Notes: generated from the sequence alone by a model not told the origin. DNA of 64,000 bases from Enterovibrio sp. JCM 19048 (GCA_001310415.1 BAXE01000011.1:87628-151627), one strand, 5' to 3'. Positions 47,036-58,134 are shown, numbered from the stretch's first letter. Program-made: numbers and translations.

Positions 47036-50000
47036 TCCGCTTTTTTGCGCGTCACCCTACAGCGGCGAACCTTTTGATGCTGACCCTGATCCTGTTGGGG
47101 TTGGTCTCCTTACCCAAGCTGAAACGGGAGACGTTTCCCGAGTTTGCGCCGCCATACATTCTGGCGACCGTGGTGTACCCCGGAGCCAGCCCTGAGCAGG
47201 TGGAGCAAAATATCTGTCTGCTGATGGAGGACGCGATTGATGGCTTGTCCAACATTGAAGAGACCCGCTGCGAAGCGGTGGAAGGCTCTGCAGGCATGGT
47301 GGTCAAACTCGATGACCAGGCCGATATTTCCCGCATGCTGGTGGATATCCAGACCCAAATCAACGCGATCAGCAACTTTCCCAGCGATATCGAGCCACCG
47401 ATGGTTCGCGAGTTGGACTGGAATGAACCCGTTGTAGATGTCGCCATTGCCGCCAATACCGACTGGGTTGGGCTCAAAGCGTACGCCGAGGAGCTGAAAC
47501 AGACATTAAAGCGTGATTTTGACGTGCCACTGGTGAGTGTGGCGGGGTTTTCCGACAAACAAATCCGTATTGAAGTGCGGGAGAATGCCCTGCGCCAACT
47601 GGGGCTGAGCATTGCAGATATTGCCTCGCAGGTCAGCGCCCAGAACATTAACCTGCCGAGCGGGAATGTAGAGCTGGACACAAAAAGCCTGCTGATCCGC
47701 TTTGATGAGAGACGCATTGCCGCTGATACCCTGGGGCTGGTTGTGGTTGCTGCCGACAGTGATGGCGGGGTGATCCGCCTGCAGGATATCGCCACTATCA
47801 CTGAACGGTTCGAACTGGATGAGCAACAGGTGTGGTTTGACGGCAAACCCTCTGCGCTTTTAAAGATCAGCAAGAACAAAGCTGACGATGCGCTGCGTAT
47901 CAAAGATAAAGTGGTGCAATTTGTGGAGGCAGAGCAGGCAAGGGCGCCGCAAGGGGTAACGCTCAACCTCACCAATGACTTCTCCTCTCTGCTGTGGGAT
48001 CGCCTGACCATGATGAGCCGCAACGCGTGGCAGGGGGTGATCCTGGTATTTGGTGTTATGTGGCTGTTCTTTTCCCTGCGCTACTCATTCTGGGTTGCCG
48101 CCGGATTGCCTGTCGCATTCCTGGGCAGCTTCTTTTTAATGGCTCAGCTTGGGCTTTCCATCAACATCATGTCGCTCGTCGCCCTGTTGATGGCGATCGG
48201 TATCATGATGGATGATGCCATTGTTATCTCTGAGTCCATCGCCTCCCATATTGACCGCGGGCAAAAGCTTGAGGATGCCGTTCTCAACGGGGTGAAAAAG
48301 GTGCTGCCCGGCGTCGTTTCCTCCTACCTCACCACCGTATGTATCTTTGGCAGTCTGATTTTCCTGCAAGGGAGATGGGGCAGTGCTGCGCGTGGTGCCA
48401 ATGGTGCTTATTTTGGTACTGACCCTGAGTCTGGTCGAAGCCTTCCTCATTTTGCCGCACCACTTACAGCATTCGCTGGCCAAAGCCGGAGATCCCAAAC
48501 CGGATCTGGCTTTCAAACGCTATTTTCTTGAACGCTTTGAAGCCTTCCGTGCCGGCACGCTGGCGGTGCTGGTCACCCGGGTAGTGGCATGGCGCTATGC
48601 CTTTGTCGGCGGTGTGATAGCCATGCTGCTGATCTCGATCGCCCTGCTGGTGTCCGGCGCCGTGCGGTTTGTCGGTTTCCCTGAGTTGGATGGCGATATT
48701 GCCGAAGCGAGGGTGATCCTGCCGCCGGGCTCGTCACTGGCACAGACAGAATCTGTGGTTGCAACATTGGTGGCATCAGCTAACCGTGTCAGTGAGCGTT
48801 GGAGCGCCGAAAAAGAAGGTGGCCAGCCTTGGTGGAGCACATCACGGAGCAGTTCAACTTCAATGCCGATGCAGACGAAAGCGGTCAGCATATTGCGACA
48901 GTCCGCCTTGATTTGCTGGGTGCGGAGAGCCGCACAACCCTGATTGATGATTTTCTGACGGAATGGGAGCGTGAAACCGGGGTGCTGACAGAGCCGATTT
49001 CCCTGGTGTTCAAGCAACCGGCGATGGGGCCGGGAGGGCGCGACTTTGATATCCGCCTGCAACATGACGATTTGGATGAACTCAAGCAGGCGTCGGTGGC
49101 CATCCAGCAATTTATCGGCCAGTTCCAGGGCGTATCGGGTGTGCTGGATGATATGCGCCCGGGCAAAGAAGAAGTGAAACTGACCCTGCGTCCGGGCGCT
49201 GAAGCCTTTGGTGTCAATGGTCAGCTCATTGCCCGCCAGCTGCGTGCCGCTTACTTTGGCCAGACGGCAGATGAAGTGCAGGTAGGGCCGGAAAGCATTG
49301 AGATTGATGTGCGGCTGGACGCGGACGATGCAGGGGATTTGCAAGCTTCGCCAACTTTCCGATTGTCTTGCCTGATGGCAGCCAGGTGCCGCTGTCGACG
49401 GTGGCTGAGCTGAACTACCAGCGCAATTTCGTCCGCATTCAACGCATTGATGGCATCCGAACCTTGAGTGTTTTCGGGGATGTCGTGCAAAGCCAGGTGA
49501 GTATTGGCGATGTGCTGGTGCAACTGAAAGCCGATGTCGTGCCAAGCTGGAAGCGCAATTCCCCGGTCTGAAAGTGCTGTTTGAAGGCCAAAGCCGGGAT
49601 TCAGCCGAAACCGGACGTTCAATGGGGATCGGCTTTGCGCTCGGGCTGTTTGGTATCTTTGTCATCCTGAGTTTCCAGTTCCGCAGCTACCTTGAGCCTT
49701 TTGTGGTGCTGCTTGCGATCCCACTAGCCTGATTGGCGTGCTCTGGGGACACTGGCTGCTGGGACATCCACTCAGCATGCCAAGCCTGATGGGGTTTGTG
49801 TCCCTGGCCGGTGTGGTGGTGAACGATTCCATCTTACTGGTGCAGTATATCCGCCACCATCTGGATGAAGGGGAAGACATTTATGATGCTGTTGTGCGGG
49901 CGAGTCAGGAGCGTTTCCGGGCAGTGTTCCTGACCTCATTGACCACCGCTGCCGGTTTGTTGCCACTGCTGCTCGAAACCAGTTTGCAGGCGCAGGTGGT

Positions 50001-50133
50001 GAAACCCCTGGTGATTTCCATTGTGTTTGGCATCTTCACTTCAACACTGCTGGTGCTGTTTATGATCCCGGCTGCCTACGCCATATTGGGCGGATTTCGG
50101 GCGGGTGAAAGCGCACCGTCCTTTGCACCCTGA
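47032..50133 (+). CDS. RND efflux permease, AcrB/HAE-like (frameshifted)
   Basis: Proton-driven inner-membrane pump, 1,035 residues after repair. The first membrane segment (ANLLMLTLILLGLVSLP), the porter domain motifs (TVVYPGASPEQVEQNI, MVVKLDDQADISRM), TM4 with the proton-relay pair in GIMMDDAIVISESIASHI, and the C-terminal half (SLAGVVVNDSILLVQYIRHH, LTSLTTAAGLLPLLLE) are all recognised. Six bases are lost: near 48371, 48379, 48832, 49345, 49541 and 49721. It overlaps the adaptor by four bases. Substrates cannot be predicted. It resembles pumps of the VexF/MexK type only in general. Confidence 0.92.
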
Positions 50134-50234
50134 GGGTATGCACTAGGATTCACGAAGACGTCGACAAAGCGTAACCGGACTGTCATTCCCGGCTTCTATT
50201 CTGGATATGTACAATCAGAAAATGGAGTTGATGA

Positions 50235-50741
50235 ATGCGCAGTCTTGTTACCATCCAACGGGTGGATCAGGCCGTATCCACCCTTTGTCTCAAGCACCGT
50301 TTCAGCGCAGATATTGCGCGGGTGTTCCGCTGGGTATCGAAAAGCGGCGATGGCCATTTGTATCTGGCGGTCGGTGTTTTGCTCGCGACCCTCGATGGAC
50401 TGAAAGGGGGGGCGTTTCTTATCACCGGGCTGCTGGCTTTTGCCATTGAAGTGCCCCTTTTTATGCTGCTGAAGCGATTGTTTCGTCGCGCCCGTCCACA
50501 ACATTTACCCGCTTTTATAACCCCTTCAGATCTTTACAGCATGCCTTCAGGGCACACCACGGCGGCATTTGTGATGGCAGCGTTGCTGAGTCAGTTCTAT
50601 CCCGAATTCAGCGAGATTTACTGGGGATGGGCGATTGCCATCGGTGCCTCACGGGTCTTGTTAGGTGTCCACTTTATTACCGATGTGATTGCCGGCGCGC
50701 TGTTGGGGCTGGCTTGTGCTGAACTGGCGCTTTTGGCTTAG
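50235..50741 (+). CDS. PAP2-family membrane phosphatase
   Basis: Intact, 168 residues, several membrane helices. The three-part lipid phosphatase signature is complete: K-x6-RP in KRLFRRARP, SMPSGHTTAAF, and SRVLLGVHFITD. Likely substrates are undecaprenyl pyrophosphate or phosphatidic acid/phosphatidylglycerol phosphate, but the sequence does not discriminate. GGAGTTG precedes the ATG. The next gene starts 26 bases on, so the two probably form an operon. Confidence 0.9.
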   Translation: MRSLVTIQRVDQAVSTLCLKHRFSADIARVFRWVSKSGDGHLYLAVGVLLATLDGLKGGAFLITGLLAFAIEVPLFMLLKRLFRRARPQHLPAFITPSDLYSMPSGHTTAAFVMAALLSQFYPEFSEIYWGWAIAIGASRVLLGVHFITDVIAGALLGLACAELALLA

Positions 50742-50767
50742 GCCGTTGAAGGGAACGAGAGACGACA

Positions 50768-51902
50768 ATGAAAATTTTATATGGCGTGCAGGGGACGGGG
50801 AACGGACATATCTCCCGGGCGCGGGCAATGGCGCAGGCGTTTGCTGAAATCCCGGGGCTCGACGTCCAGTTCTTGTTTTCAGGCCGTGCAGAAAAGGACT
50901 ATTTCGACATGGCACTGTTTGGCGATTACTGGACGGCGTGGCCTGACATTTGTCAGTGAGGCAGGGCAAGTCAATATCTGGAAAACGGCGCTGAGAAACA
51001 GCCCCTACCAGTTAATAAAGGAAGTACGGGCGCTGGATGTTTCCGGGTTTGACCTGGTGATTTCCGATTTTGAACCTGTCACTGCCCATGCGGCGCGGCG
51101 GCAGGGAAAAATGTCCCTTTCCATCAGCCATCAATCCGCATTCTCCTACGATGTGCCGAAGCAGGGGCAGACCCTCCTGGATGCGCTTATCATGCGCCAC
51201 TTTGCGCCGACAGAAATGAAAATCGGGCTGCACTGGTATCATTTCAATGAACCTATTTTGCCGCCAATCATTGATATCACTCCGCAGGCTGTTGAGCGAA
51301 ACGGTGCCATTGTGGTTTACCTGCCGTTTGAAGCACTGGACAGAGTGATTGATACGCTGAGCCATGTTGATGCCCGCTTTGTCTGTTTCCATCCGGCTTG
51401 CACTGCGCAGCGGGTAATTGAAAACATGGATATCCGCCCCCTGAGTAAGCAGGGCTTCATTGAAGCCTTGCATGCCTGTAATGGCGTGATTGCCAATGGC
51501 GGTTTTGAATTGCCGTCAGAAGCCTTGTCACTGGGTAAAAAACTGCTGCTTAAACCCCTTAGCGGTCAGTTTGAACAGCTCAGCAATGTTGCCACACTGG
51601 ACACTCTGGGTCTGGCGAGCAGCATGGAAAGCCTGGATATTGGTGTGATCCGTGAGTGGCTGGATGACGCGGAAAGCTATCGGGTGCAATATCCGGATGT
51701 TGCCCGCGCGCTGGCTGGCTGGATTGCCAAAGGCGATCTGAATAGTTTACCGGCGCTGCGTGAATCGCTCTGGGCTTCGGTCTCTTATCCTGAGCATGTG
51801 ACGGATTTACTGACGGACTTCCTGCCCACCAAAGGACGGAAAAGAGCCATGCTGAGTATGCGCTTACCCACATCCAGCAATAGAAAATTGAAGGCGCATT
51901 GA
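50768..51902 (+). CDS. MJ1255-family glycosyltransferase-like protein (frameshifted)
   Basis: GT-B fold protein of the family first listed as conserved hypothetical MJ1255, 378 residues after repair. The N-terminal ILYGVQGTGNGHISRARAMA resembles nucleotide-sugar or acceptor loops of UDP-glycosyltransferases, and ACNGVIANGGFELPSEAL with SLGKKLLLKPLSGQFEQ is the usual C-terminal donor region. Two bases are lost near 50942 (GGGG to GG is the simplest repair, giving WTAWGLTFVSEAG). Pairing with a PAP2 phosphatase suggests lipid-linked sugar or envelope glycolipid chemistry; this is inference. Confidence 0.82.
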
Positions 51903-51929
51903 TGCTGTGAATGGTTAGTTGATGGATTT

Positions 51930-51954
51930 GTTAGTTCCAATATTTAGAACTAAC
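51930..51954. promoter_or_regulatory. Inverted repeat upstream of leuO
   Basis: GTTAGTTC-N9-GAACTAAC, perfect 8-bp arms, 28 bases after the glycosyltransferase stop and 290 bases before leuO. It has no T-run. Candidate regulator site in the leuO promoter region, or a processing hairpin. Confidence 0.4.
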
Positions 51955-52244
51955 TGTTTGAAATTAAATTATTTTGTGGCGCTTTTTTTAGATTTCACCC
52001 CCTGTGGTGGCACAAGTTTTTATAACAATTTACTGAAGATTTGCTGACCTGACGTGGTACACACAAGGTGTCCTGGTCAGTGAATGTTCAGCATGATGCT
52101 AGAACCTGCCAGGACGAGAGCAAGCAGTAACATTTGCCGGGTTGTGGCCGATCTTCCTCCCTTACCTCTGCATTTTTGTGGGGTCGTCGTGCAACGGCAA
52201 ATGCTGACGCTTAACACTGTTACTCTATCCACCAGGGTTTAGGT
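51955..52244 (+). promoter_or_regulatory. Long AT-rich to structured leader of leuO
   Basis: The first part is strongly AT-rich, as expected for an H-NS/LeuO-type control region. GTCCTGG (52069-52075) can pair with CCAGGAC (52108-52114). Further on CATTTGCCG (52131-52139) pairs with CGGCAAATG (52195-52203), enclosing a pyrimidine-rich loop. A 52-codon ORF runs 52084-52242 and stops two bases before the leuO ATG, but has no SD and no recognised family. Confidence 0.45.
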
Positions 52245-53189
52245 ATGACGCAGAAAGAGTCGGTAAACTTCAATGAGAACCGCACGGATCTGACACTGAG
52301 AAGTGTTGATCTCAACCTCATCACCGTGTTTGACGCGGTAATGCAAGAGCAGAACATTACCCGCGCGGCGCAGAGCCTGGGCATGTCCCAGCCGGCGGTC
52401 AGTAATGCCGTTGCTCGATTAAAAATTATGTTCAACGACGAGCTGTTTGTCCGTAATGGCCGGGGCATCAAGCTACCAACGTGCGCGCCAATTGTTCGGT
52501 CCTATCCGTCAGGCAATCCAGCTGATCAAAAATGAGTTGCCTACTTCTGTGTTTTTGCCGGATACCAGCAACCGCACCTTCAAACTGGCGATTTGCAGCC
52601 CGTCTGATATGCGTTTTGCACCGCAAATCCTCAACACTATTTCCCAGATTGCGCCGAATGTGAAAGTGCAGGTGGAAACAGAATTCAACGTGATATCGCC
52701 AATAAGCTGCGCTATCAGGAAGTGGACTTTGTTATCGATTACATGCACTTCAGTGAAGCGGGTTTCTACAGCACCGAAATGTTCAATGACGAGCTGGTGG
52801 TCGTGGCAAGCAAGAGCCACCCACGACTGACCGACCAGATCACCGCCAAAGAGCTGCTTAACGAAGCACACGCCGTGTTAAAACATAACGGTGAAATGCA
52901 GGGTTATGCCGAGGCGCTGTACCGTGACGGCCGCTACCGCGAAGCGTATCAGGGCGTCAGCTTGAGCAACATTCTGTATGTGGTGAGCCAGTCCCAGCTG
53001 GTCGCTGTTGCACCACGCTGGATGATTGAATCCGGCCAGCACCGCGACAACCTGAAGATGTTGCCATTGCCGCTGGAAGCCAACCGCATCAGTGGCTACC
53101 TGAGCTGGCATGCTTCGGCAGAAAAAGACAAAGGCCATCTGTGGATGCGCGATCAACTGCTTTCTATCTGTGGGAATTCGCTGGTTTAA
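52245..53189 (+). CDS. leuO: LysR-family regulator LeuO (frameshifted)
   Basis: Global LysR-type regulator and H-NS antagonist; in Vibrio it responds to stationary phase and cyclic dipeptides. The HTH is [38 protein letters not shown], followed by [20 protein letters not shown] (after repair) typical of LeuO, and the effector domain ending near SICGNSLV. Repaired length is 315. Three C are lost: near 52475, 52483 and 52689, each CC to C. It lies near leuABCD as in Vibrio, but here the efflux operon and the PAP2 pair separate them. Confidence 0.92.
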
Positions 53190-53212
53190 GCCAGAAAATC
53201 TGTTTCCAAAAA

Positions 53213-53234
53213 CCGGCGCAAGCCGGTTTTTTTG
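53213..53234 (+). terminator. Terminator after leuO
   Basis: ACCGGC-GCAA-GCCGGT followed by seven T. Confidence 0.9.
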
Positions 53235-53361
53235 TCCCCGTCGTGCCAGTGATACAGTTTGTTACATCTTTTTCAGTTTTAAGAGTACAGGTGTACCCTG
53301 AAATGAACAGTGTTCAAATTTTAATGCGGTGCCTTTTTAACCGAATCACATGCGCTTTTTC

Positions 53362-53389
53362 TTGTAATTGATTGGCGAGTCATTACACT
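53362..53389 (+). promoter_or_regulatory. Candidate promoter for acyl-CoA synthetase gene
   Basis: TTGTAA, a 16-base spacer, TACACT: four of six matches in each hexamer. A TTAGCT-N10-AGCTAA dyad at 53402-53423 lies just downstream of the implied start site and could be an operator. Confidence 0.35.
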
Positions 53390-53432
53390 GCACCCACAGT
53401 TTTAGCTTACAAGTGTTAGCTAATTGATCTTT

Positions 53433-53461
53433 CGCCCCAACCGCATTTTCCGGGGCGTTTT
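53433..53461 (+). terminator. Terminator-like hairpin in the acyl-CoA synthetase leader
   Basis: CGCCCC-N13-GGGGCG followed by TTTT, 22 bases before the start codon. Its position after a possible promoter suggests an attenuator or a stabilising leader hairpin rather than an end-of-gene terminator. Confidence 0.4.
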
Positions 53462-53483
53462 CTGCGTGCTGAGAGAGAATTAA

Positions 53484-55279
53484 ATGGCGCTGGAACTTCA
53501 CATCGTTAACCGTATCCGTGAGCAGGTTAAGGCTCAGGGGAACAAAATCGCTCTGCGTTTCCAGGAAGGAAATGGCTGGGGCGAGATGAGCTGGCAACAG
53601 TTCGGCGAACGCATCGATGCGATTTCCCGCGCGCTGCTGGTTTCTGGGCTGTCAGTCCAGGACAAGGTAGGTATTTTCTCTAACAACTGCGCAGAGTGGA
53701 CGATTGCAGATATCGCATCGCTGCAGGTGCGTTGTGTGCCTGTGCCAATTTATCCGACCAATACGCCGGATCAGGCGGCATACATCCTGAAAGATGCCAG
53801 CGTCCGCATTCTGTTTGTCGGCGATCAGTCTCAGGCTGATGCGGCGTTGTCTGTCGCAGACCAGTGCCCGGCGCTGGAAAAGATTGTCAGCTTTGACAAC
53901 AGCGTAGATTTCAAAGGCAATACCCTGGTATGCACTGGAATGCGTTCAGCGAAACCGCGAACGAAAACGTTGATGCTGAATTGCATGCCCGCATCGCCGA
54001 TGCTGCGATGGATGACCTGATGACCCTGATTTACACCTCAGGCACCACGGGTGAGCCGAAAGGGGTAATGCTGGATTACGGCAATATCGCCGCGCAAATC
54101 GAAAGCCACGATCAGGTGCTGGCGATCACTGACAAAGACGTGTCACTGGCCTTCCTGCCTCTTTCACACGTGTTTGAGCGCTGCTGGAGCTTCTTTGTGT
54201 TGCACCACGGTGCGACCAACTGCTACCTGGCTAACACCCACGCAATCCGTGATGCGCTGCATCAGGTTCAACCTACCGTGATGTGTGCGGTACCGCGTTT
54301 CTACGAGAAAATTTACAGCGCAGTGCATGAGAAGGTTGCTTCTTCAAGCCCGGTGAAAAAAGGCATGTTCCGCGCCGCCGTTTCCATCGGTAACCTGATG
54401 GCGGAAATTACCCGCAAGGGCAAGAAGCCTGCGCCATGGCTGAAAAGTGCCCACCGTCTGGCAGACAAACTGGTGCTGAGCAAGCTGCGCCAGTTGCTGG
54501 GTGGCAACATCAAAATGATGCCGTGTGGCGGTGCCAAACTGGAACCTGCGATTGGCCGTTTCTTCCACGCCATTGGTATCAATGTGAAGTTGGGTTACGG
54601 CATGACCGAAACCACAGCGACCATTTCTTGTTGGGATAGCGGCACGTTTGACCCGGATTCTATTGGCATGCAGATGCCAAACGCGGAAGTGAAAATCGGC
54701 GACAACAACGAAATTCTGGTACGCGGCCCGATGGTGATGCGTGGCTACTACAACAAGCCAAAAGAAACCGCAGAAACCTTCACCGCGGACGGCTTCCTGA
54801 AAACCGGTGATGCCGGTCATATTGATGCGCAGGGTAATCTGTTTATCACCGACCGTATTAAAGAGCTGATGAAAACCTCTGGCGGCAAATACATCGCGCC
54901 GCAGGTAATTGAGGGCAAGCTGGGTAAAGACCACTTTATCGAGCAAATTGCAGTGGTTGCCGACGCGCGTCACTTTGTTTCTGCGCTTATCGTGCCTTGT
55001 TTTGAAACCCTGGAAACCTGGGCGAAAGATTTAAACATTAAATATCACGACCGTATGGAGCTGATTAAACACAGCGAAGTGGTTGAGATGTTTGAAAAGC
55101 GTGTGGAAGAGCTGCAAAAAGAGCTGGCCAAGTTTGAGCAAGTGAAGAAATTCACCCTGCTGCCGGCTGAGTTTTCCATGGCGCAGGGTGAACTGACTCC
55201 GACGCTGAAGCTGCGTCGCAAGGTCATCCTCGAGCGCTACAAAAAGCAAATCGAAGCCATGTACAAAAAGCACCACTAA
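53484..55279 (+). CDS. Long-chain acyl-CoA synthetase, FadD15-like (frameshifted)
   Basis: AMP-forming ligase, 598 residues after repair. The adenylate-binding loop [14 protein letters not shown] at about 183, [14 protein letters not shown], GWxxTGD-type [11 protein letters not shown], and the late catalytic [20 protein letters not shown] are present. Length and the C-terminal coiled stretch fit the large FAA1/FadD15 group rather than classic FadD. One base is lost near 53930. The gene between leuO and ilvIH is also of this type in Vibrio (recalled). ATP, fatty acid and CoA are the expected substrates; chain length is not predictable. Confidence 0.9.
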
Positions 55280-55290
55280 TGATTTTGATA

Positions 55291-55317
55291 AGCCCGGCCT
55301 TTGAGCCGGGCTTTTTT
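55291..55317 (+). terminator. Terminator after acyl-CoA synthetase gene
   Basis: AGCCCGGC-CTTTGA-GCCGGGCT followed by six T; the arms are identical to the tamB terminator arms. Confidence 0.92.
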
Positions 55318-55788
55318 ATTCCGCATTCCCTTCTCGGGTAGTCTTTAGGAAAAGTGCAGTTTCTGTGCAGCAGCACGGACTTTTCTCCCCAAATTACCAA
55401 AAACATACTTTTGCCATACCCGTCCTCTATGCTTTTCCGAACAGTAAATATGGTGAAAGGTATGCTTTTTAGCATTTAATGCTAAGTGGGGCTGCTCGTG
55501 CAGAGTGTTTGCGGATGAATGTTTATTCAACCAGAGTTTTACCGCGAATTCTGGTTACCCAATAGACAGTTTTGCTAACAAAGCGTTAAAGTTGTTGATA
55601 CTCAAAGCGAGTCGGCGCCAGGACAATGTTCCGGTGACCGGAGCGGTCTGGGTATTGCTGTTTTGGTCCTTGTTACGACCGGGATCAAAGGCATAGCTGG
55701 CATGGAATGGCGGCACGCAGGCAGTAACGTCGGCATCCATCACTAGGCTACAAATAAGTCCTAATCTATGCATACATGGAGGCATAAA
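55318..55788 (+). promoter_or_regulatory. ilvIH leader and control region with Lrp-like site
   Basis: About 470 bases without a credible gene. TTAGCATT-T-AATGCTAA (55469-55485) is a perfect 17-base palindrome whose inner 15 bases match the Lrp consensus YAGHAWATTWTDCTR at 13 of 15 positions. A second dyad TCCGGT-G-ACCGGA lies at 55630-55642. ilvIH is the classic Lrp-activated operon in E. coli. A 16-codon ORF near 55514 is not convincing as a leader peptide. Confidence 0.6.
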
Positions 55789-57503
55789 GTGGAAATGTTG
55801 TCAGGAGCCGACATGGTTGTTCGTTCTATGATCGACCAGGGCGTAAAACATATATTTGGGTATCCGGGCGGATCAGTGTTGGATATCTATGATGCACTAC
55901 ATGAAAAAAGCGACATCGAGCACGTGCTCGTGCGCCACGAGCAAGCCGCCGTTCATATGGCAGATGGTTATGCCCGTGCTACCGGTGAGGTAGGTGTGGT
56001 CCTGGTTACCTCAGGACCGGGTGCAACCAACGCAATCACAGGTATCGCTACCGCGTATTACGATTCAGTGCCTATGGTGGTGCTGTCCGGTCAGGTTATG
56101 AGTAACCTGATTGGTAATGATGCCTTCCAGGAATGTGACATGGTGGGGATCTCCCGCCCTGTGGTAAAACACAGCTTTCTGGTAAAAAACACCGAAGACA
56201 TTCCGAAAGTCATCAAAAAAGCCTTTTATCTGGCATCGACTGGCCGTCCAGGCCCAGTGGTCGTTGACCTGCCAAAAGACATGCTCAACCCGGCCAATAA
56301 ATATCCTTATGAGTATCCGGAAAGCATGAGCATGCGCTCCTATAACCCGACAACCAGTGGGCACAAAGGGCAAATCAAACGTGGTCTGAAAGCCCTGCTT
56401 GAAGCGAAAAAACCGGTACTGTATGTCGGTGGCGGTGCGATCATTCTGAGTGTGGCGAGCAAATCAAAACACTGGCCGACACCCTGAACATCCCTGTGAT
56501 CAGCACCTGATGGGACTTGGCGCCTATCCGGGCACCGGCGAGAAGTCGTTGGGTATGCTGGGCATGCACGGCACTTACGAAGCAATATGGCGATGCACAA
56601 TGCGGATCTGATATTTGGTATTGGTGTGCGCTTTGATGACCGTACAACCAATAACCTCGAGAAATACTGCCCGAATGCCAAAGTGATGCATATCGACATC
56701 GACCCATCGAGCATTTCAAAAACCGTCTCTGCGGACATTCCTATTGTAGGCTCGGCAGACGTGGTGCTGAACACCATGCTGAAAATGCTGGTCGAGCAGG
56801 GTGGGTCGAATGATGAGGCAGCGCTGGAAGCGTGGTGGAACAACATCAACGTCTGGCGCGAGCGCAAATGCCTGAGCTATGAAACCAACAACGAACGCAT
56901 CAACCACAACAGGCGATCGAAGCGGTCTACAAGCTGACTAATGGCGATGCCTATGTGGCATCGGATGTTGGCCAGCACCAGATGTTTGCCGCGCTCTACT
57001 ACCCGTTTGATAAGCCACGTCGCTGGATCAACTCCGGTGGTCTGGGCACCATGGGCTTTGGTCTTCCTGCGGCCATGGGTGTGAAATTTGCCAAACCGGA
57101 CGCAGAAGTGATTTGTGTCACCGGTGACGGCAGTATCCAGATGAATATCCAGGAGCTGTCGACTGCGCTGCAGTACGACATTCCCGTCAAAATTATCAAC
57201 CTCAACAACCGCTTCCTCGGCATGGTGAAGCAGTGGCAGGACATGATTTATCAAGGCCGCCACTCCCACTCCTACATGGACTCTGTGCCGGACTTTGCGG
57301 CCATTGCTGAAGCATACGGTCACGTCGGTATCCGCATCAGCGATCCGGCCAAGCTTGAAAGCGAGCTGGCACGTGGTCTGGCGATGAAAGACAAACTGGT
57401 CTTTATCGATATCAGCGTGGATGAAACCGAGCACGTCTACCCAATGCAGGTACGCGGCGGTGCGATGAATGAAATGTGGTTGAGCAAGACGGAGAGAACA
57501 TAA
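55789..57503 (+). CDS. ilvI: Acetolactate synthase III, large subunit (frameshifted)
   Basis: ThDP-dependent condensation of pyruvate, first common step of valine/isoleucine/leucine synthesis. The N-terminus [13 protein letters not shown] matches E. coli IlvI when read from the GTG at 55789, which has GGAGG six bases upstream. [17 protein letters not shown] contains the catalytic Glu; the ThDP motif is [12 protein letters not shown] to NLNNRFLGM. Repaired length is 572 (E. coli 574). Four bases are lost: near 56445, 56507, 56585 and 56904, three of them within 150 bases. It overlaps ilvH by one base. Confidence 0.95.
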
Positions 57504-58000
57504 TGCGCAGTATTGTTTCGATTTTGATGGAAAACGAACCGGGTGCATTGTCCCGTGTTGTTGGCCTGTTTTCACAGCGCGGCTATAACATTGAATCACT
57601 GACGGTATCACCGACTGACGACGCCACATTGTCCCGTCTGAACATCACCACAACGGTCGTGAAAGATTCAGAGCGTGAGCAAATCGAGAAGCAGCTTCAC
57701 AAGCTTATTGATGTGCTGAAAGTCAGCAATGTCACCGAATCTGAGTACATTGAACGCGAACTGGCGATGATCAAAGTGAAGGCGAGTGGTTTTGCCCGTG
57801 CGGAAGTGAAACGTACCGCCGACATTTTCCGTGGCCAGATCGTGGATGTGACTAACTCGCTGTATACCGTTCAACTGACCGGCACCAGCGAAAAGATCAA
57901 TGCCTTTATCGCAGCGATGAAAGATGTCACTGACATCATTGAAGTGGCGCGCAGCGGTGTGGTGGGTATTGCCCGTGGTGAGCGTGCACTGCGCCAGTAA
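57503..58000 (+). CDS. ilvH: Acetolactate synthase III, regulatory small subunit
   Basis: Valine-binding ACT-domain subunit that raises IlvI activity and confers feedback inhibition. Intact, 165 residues, starting [27 protein letters not shown], the ACT signature, with RGYNIESLTVSPTDDATLSR following. The ATG shares its A with the ilvI stop codon. An upstream in-frame start would extend into ilvI and is not supported. Confidence 0.96.
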   Translation: MRSIVSILMENEPGALSRVVGLFSQRGYNIESLTVSPTDDATLSRLNITTTVVKDSEREQIEKQLHKLIDVLKVSNVTESEYIERELAMIKVKASGFARAEVKRTADIFRGQIVDVTNSLYTVQLTGTSEKINAFIAAMKDVTDIIEVARSGVVGIARGERALRQ

Positions 58001-58022
58001 GCGTATGCTGTAAATCTTTAAA

Positions 58023-58048
58023 ACCGGAGACATCTTCTCCGGTTTTTT
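58023..58048 (+). terminator. Terminator after ilvIH
   Basis: ACCGGAGA-CATCT-TCTCCGGT followed by six T. Confidence 0.9.
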
Positions 58049-58134
58049 ATGGCAAACGCCTTGAGAATTGCTGGTTAAAATGTAAACTGTGCAACCTCGA
58101 AAATGTTCAATAATTAACCGGAAAGGGCTTGGGT

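Noticed and set aside
55514..55564. A 16-codon ORF with V, L and I codons upstream of ilvI as an attenuation leader peptide
   Set aside because: Branched-chain codons are scattered, no terminator follows it before ilvI, and ilvIH is usually Lrp-controlled rather than attenuated.
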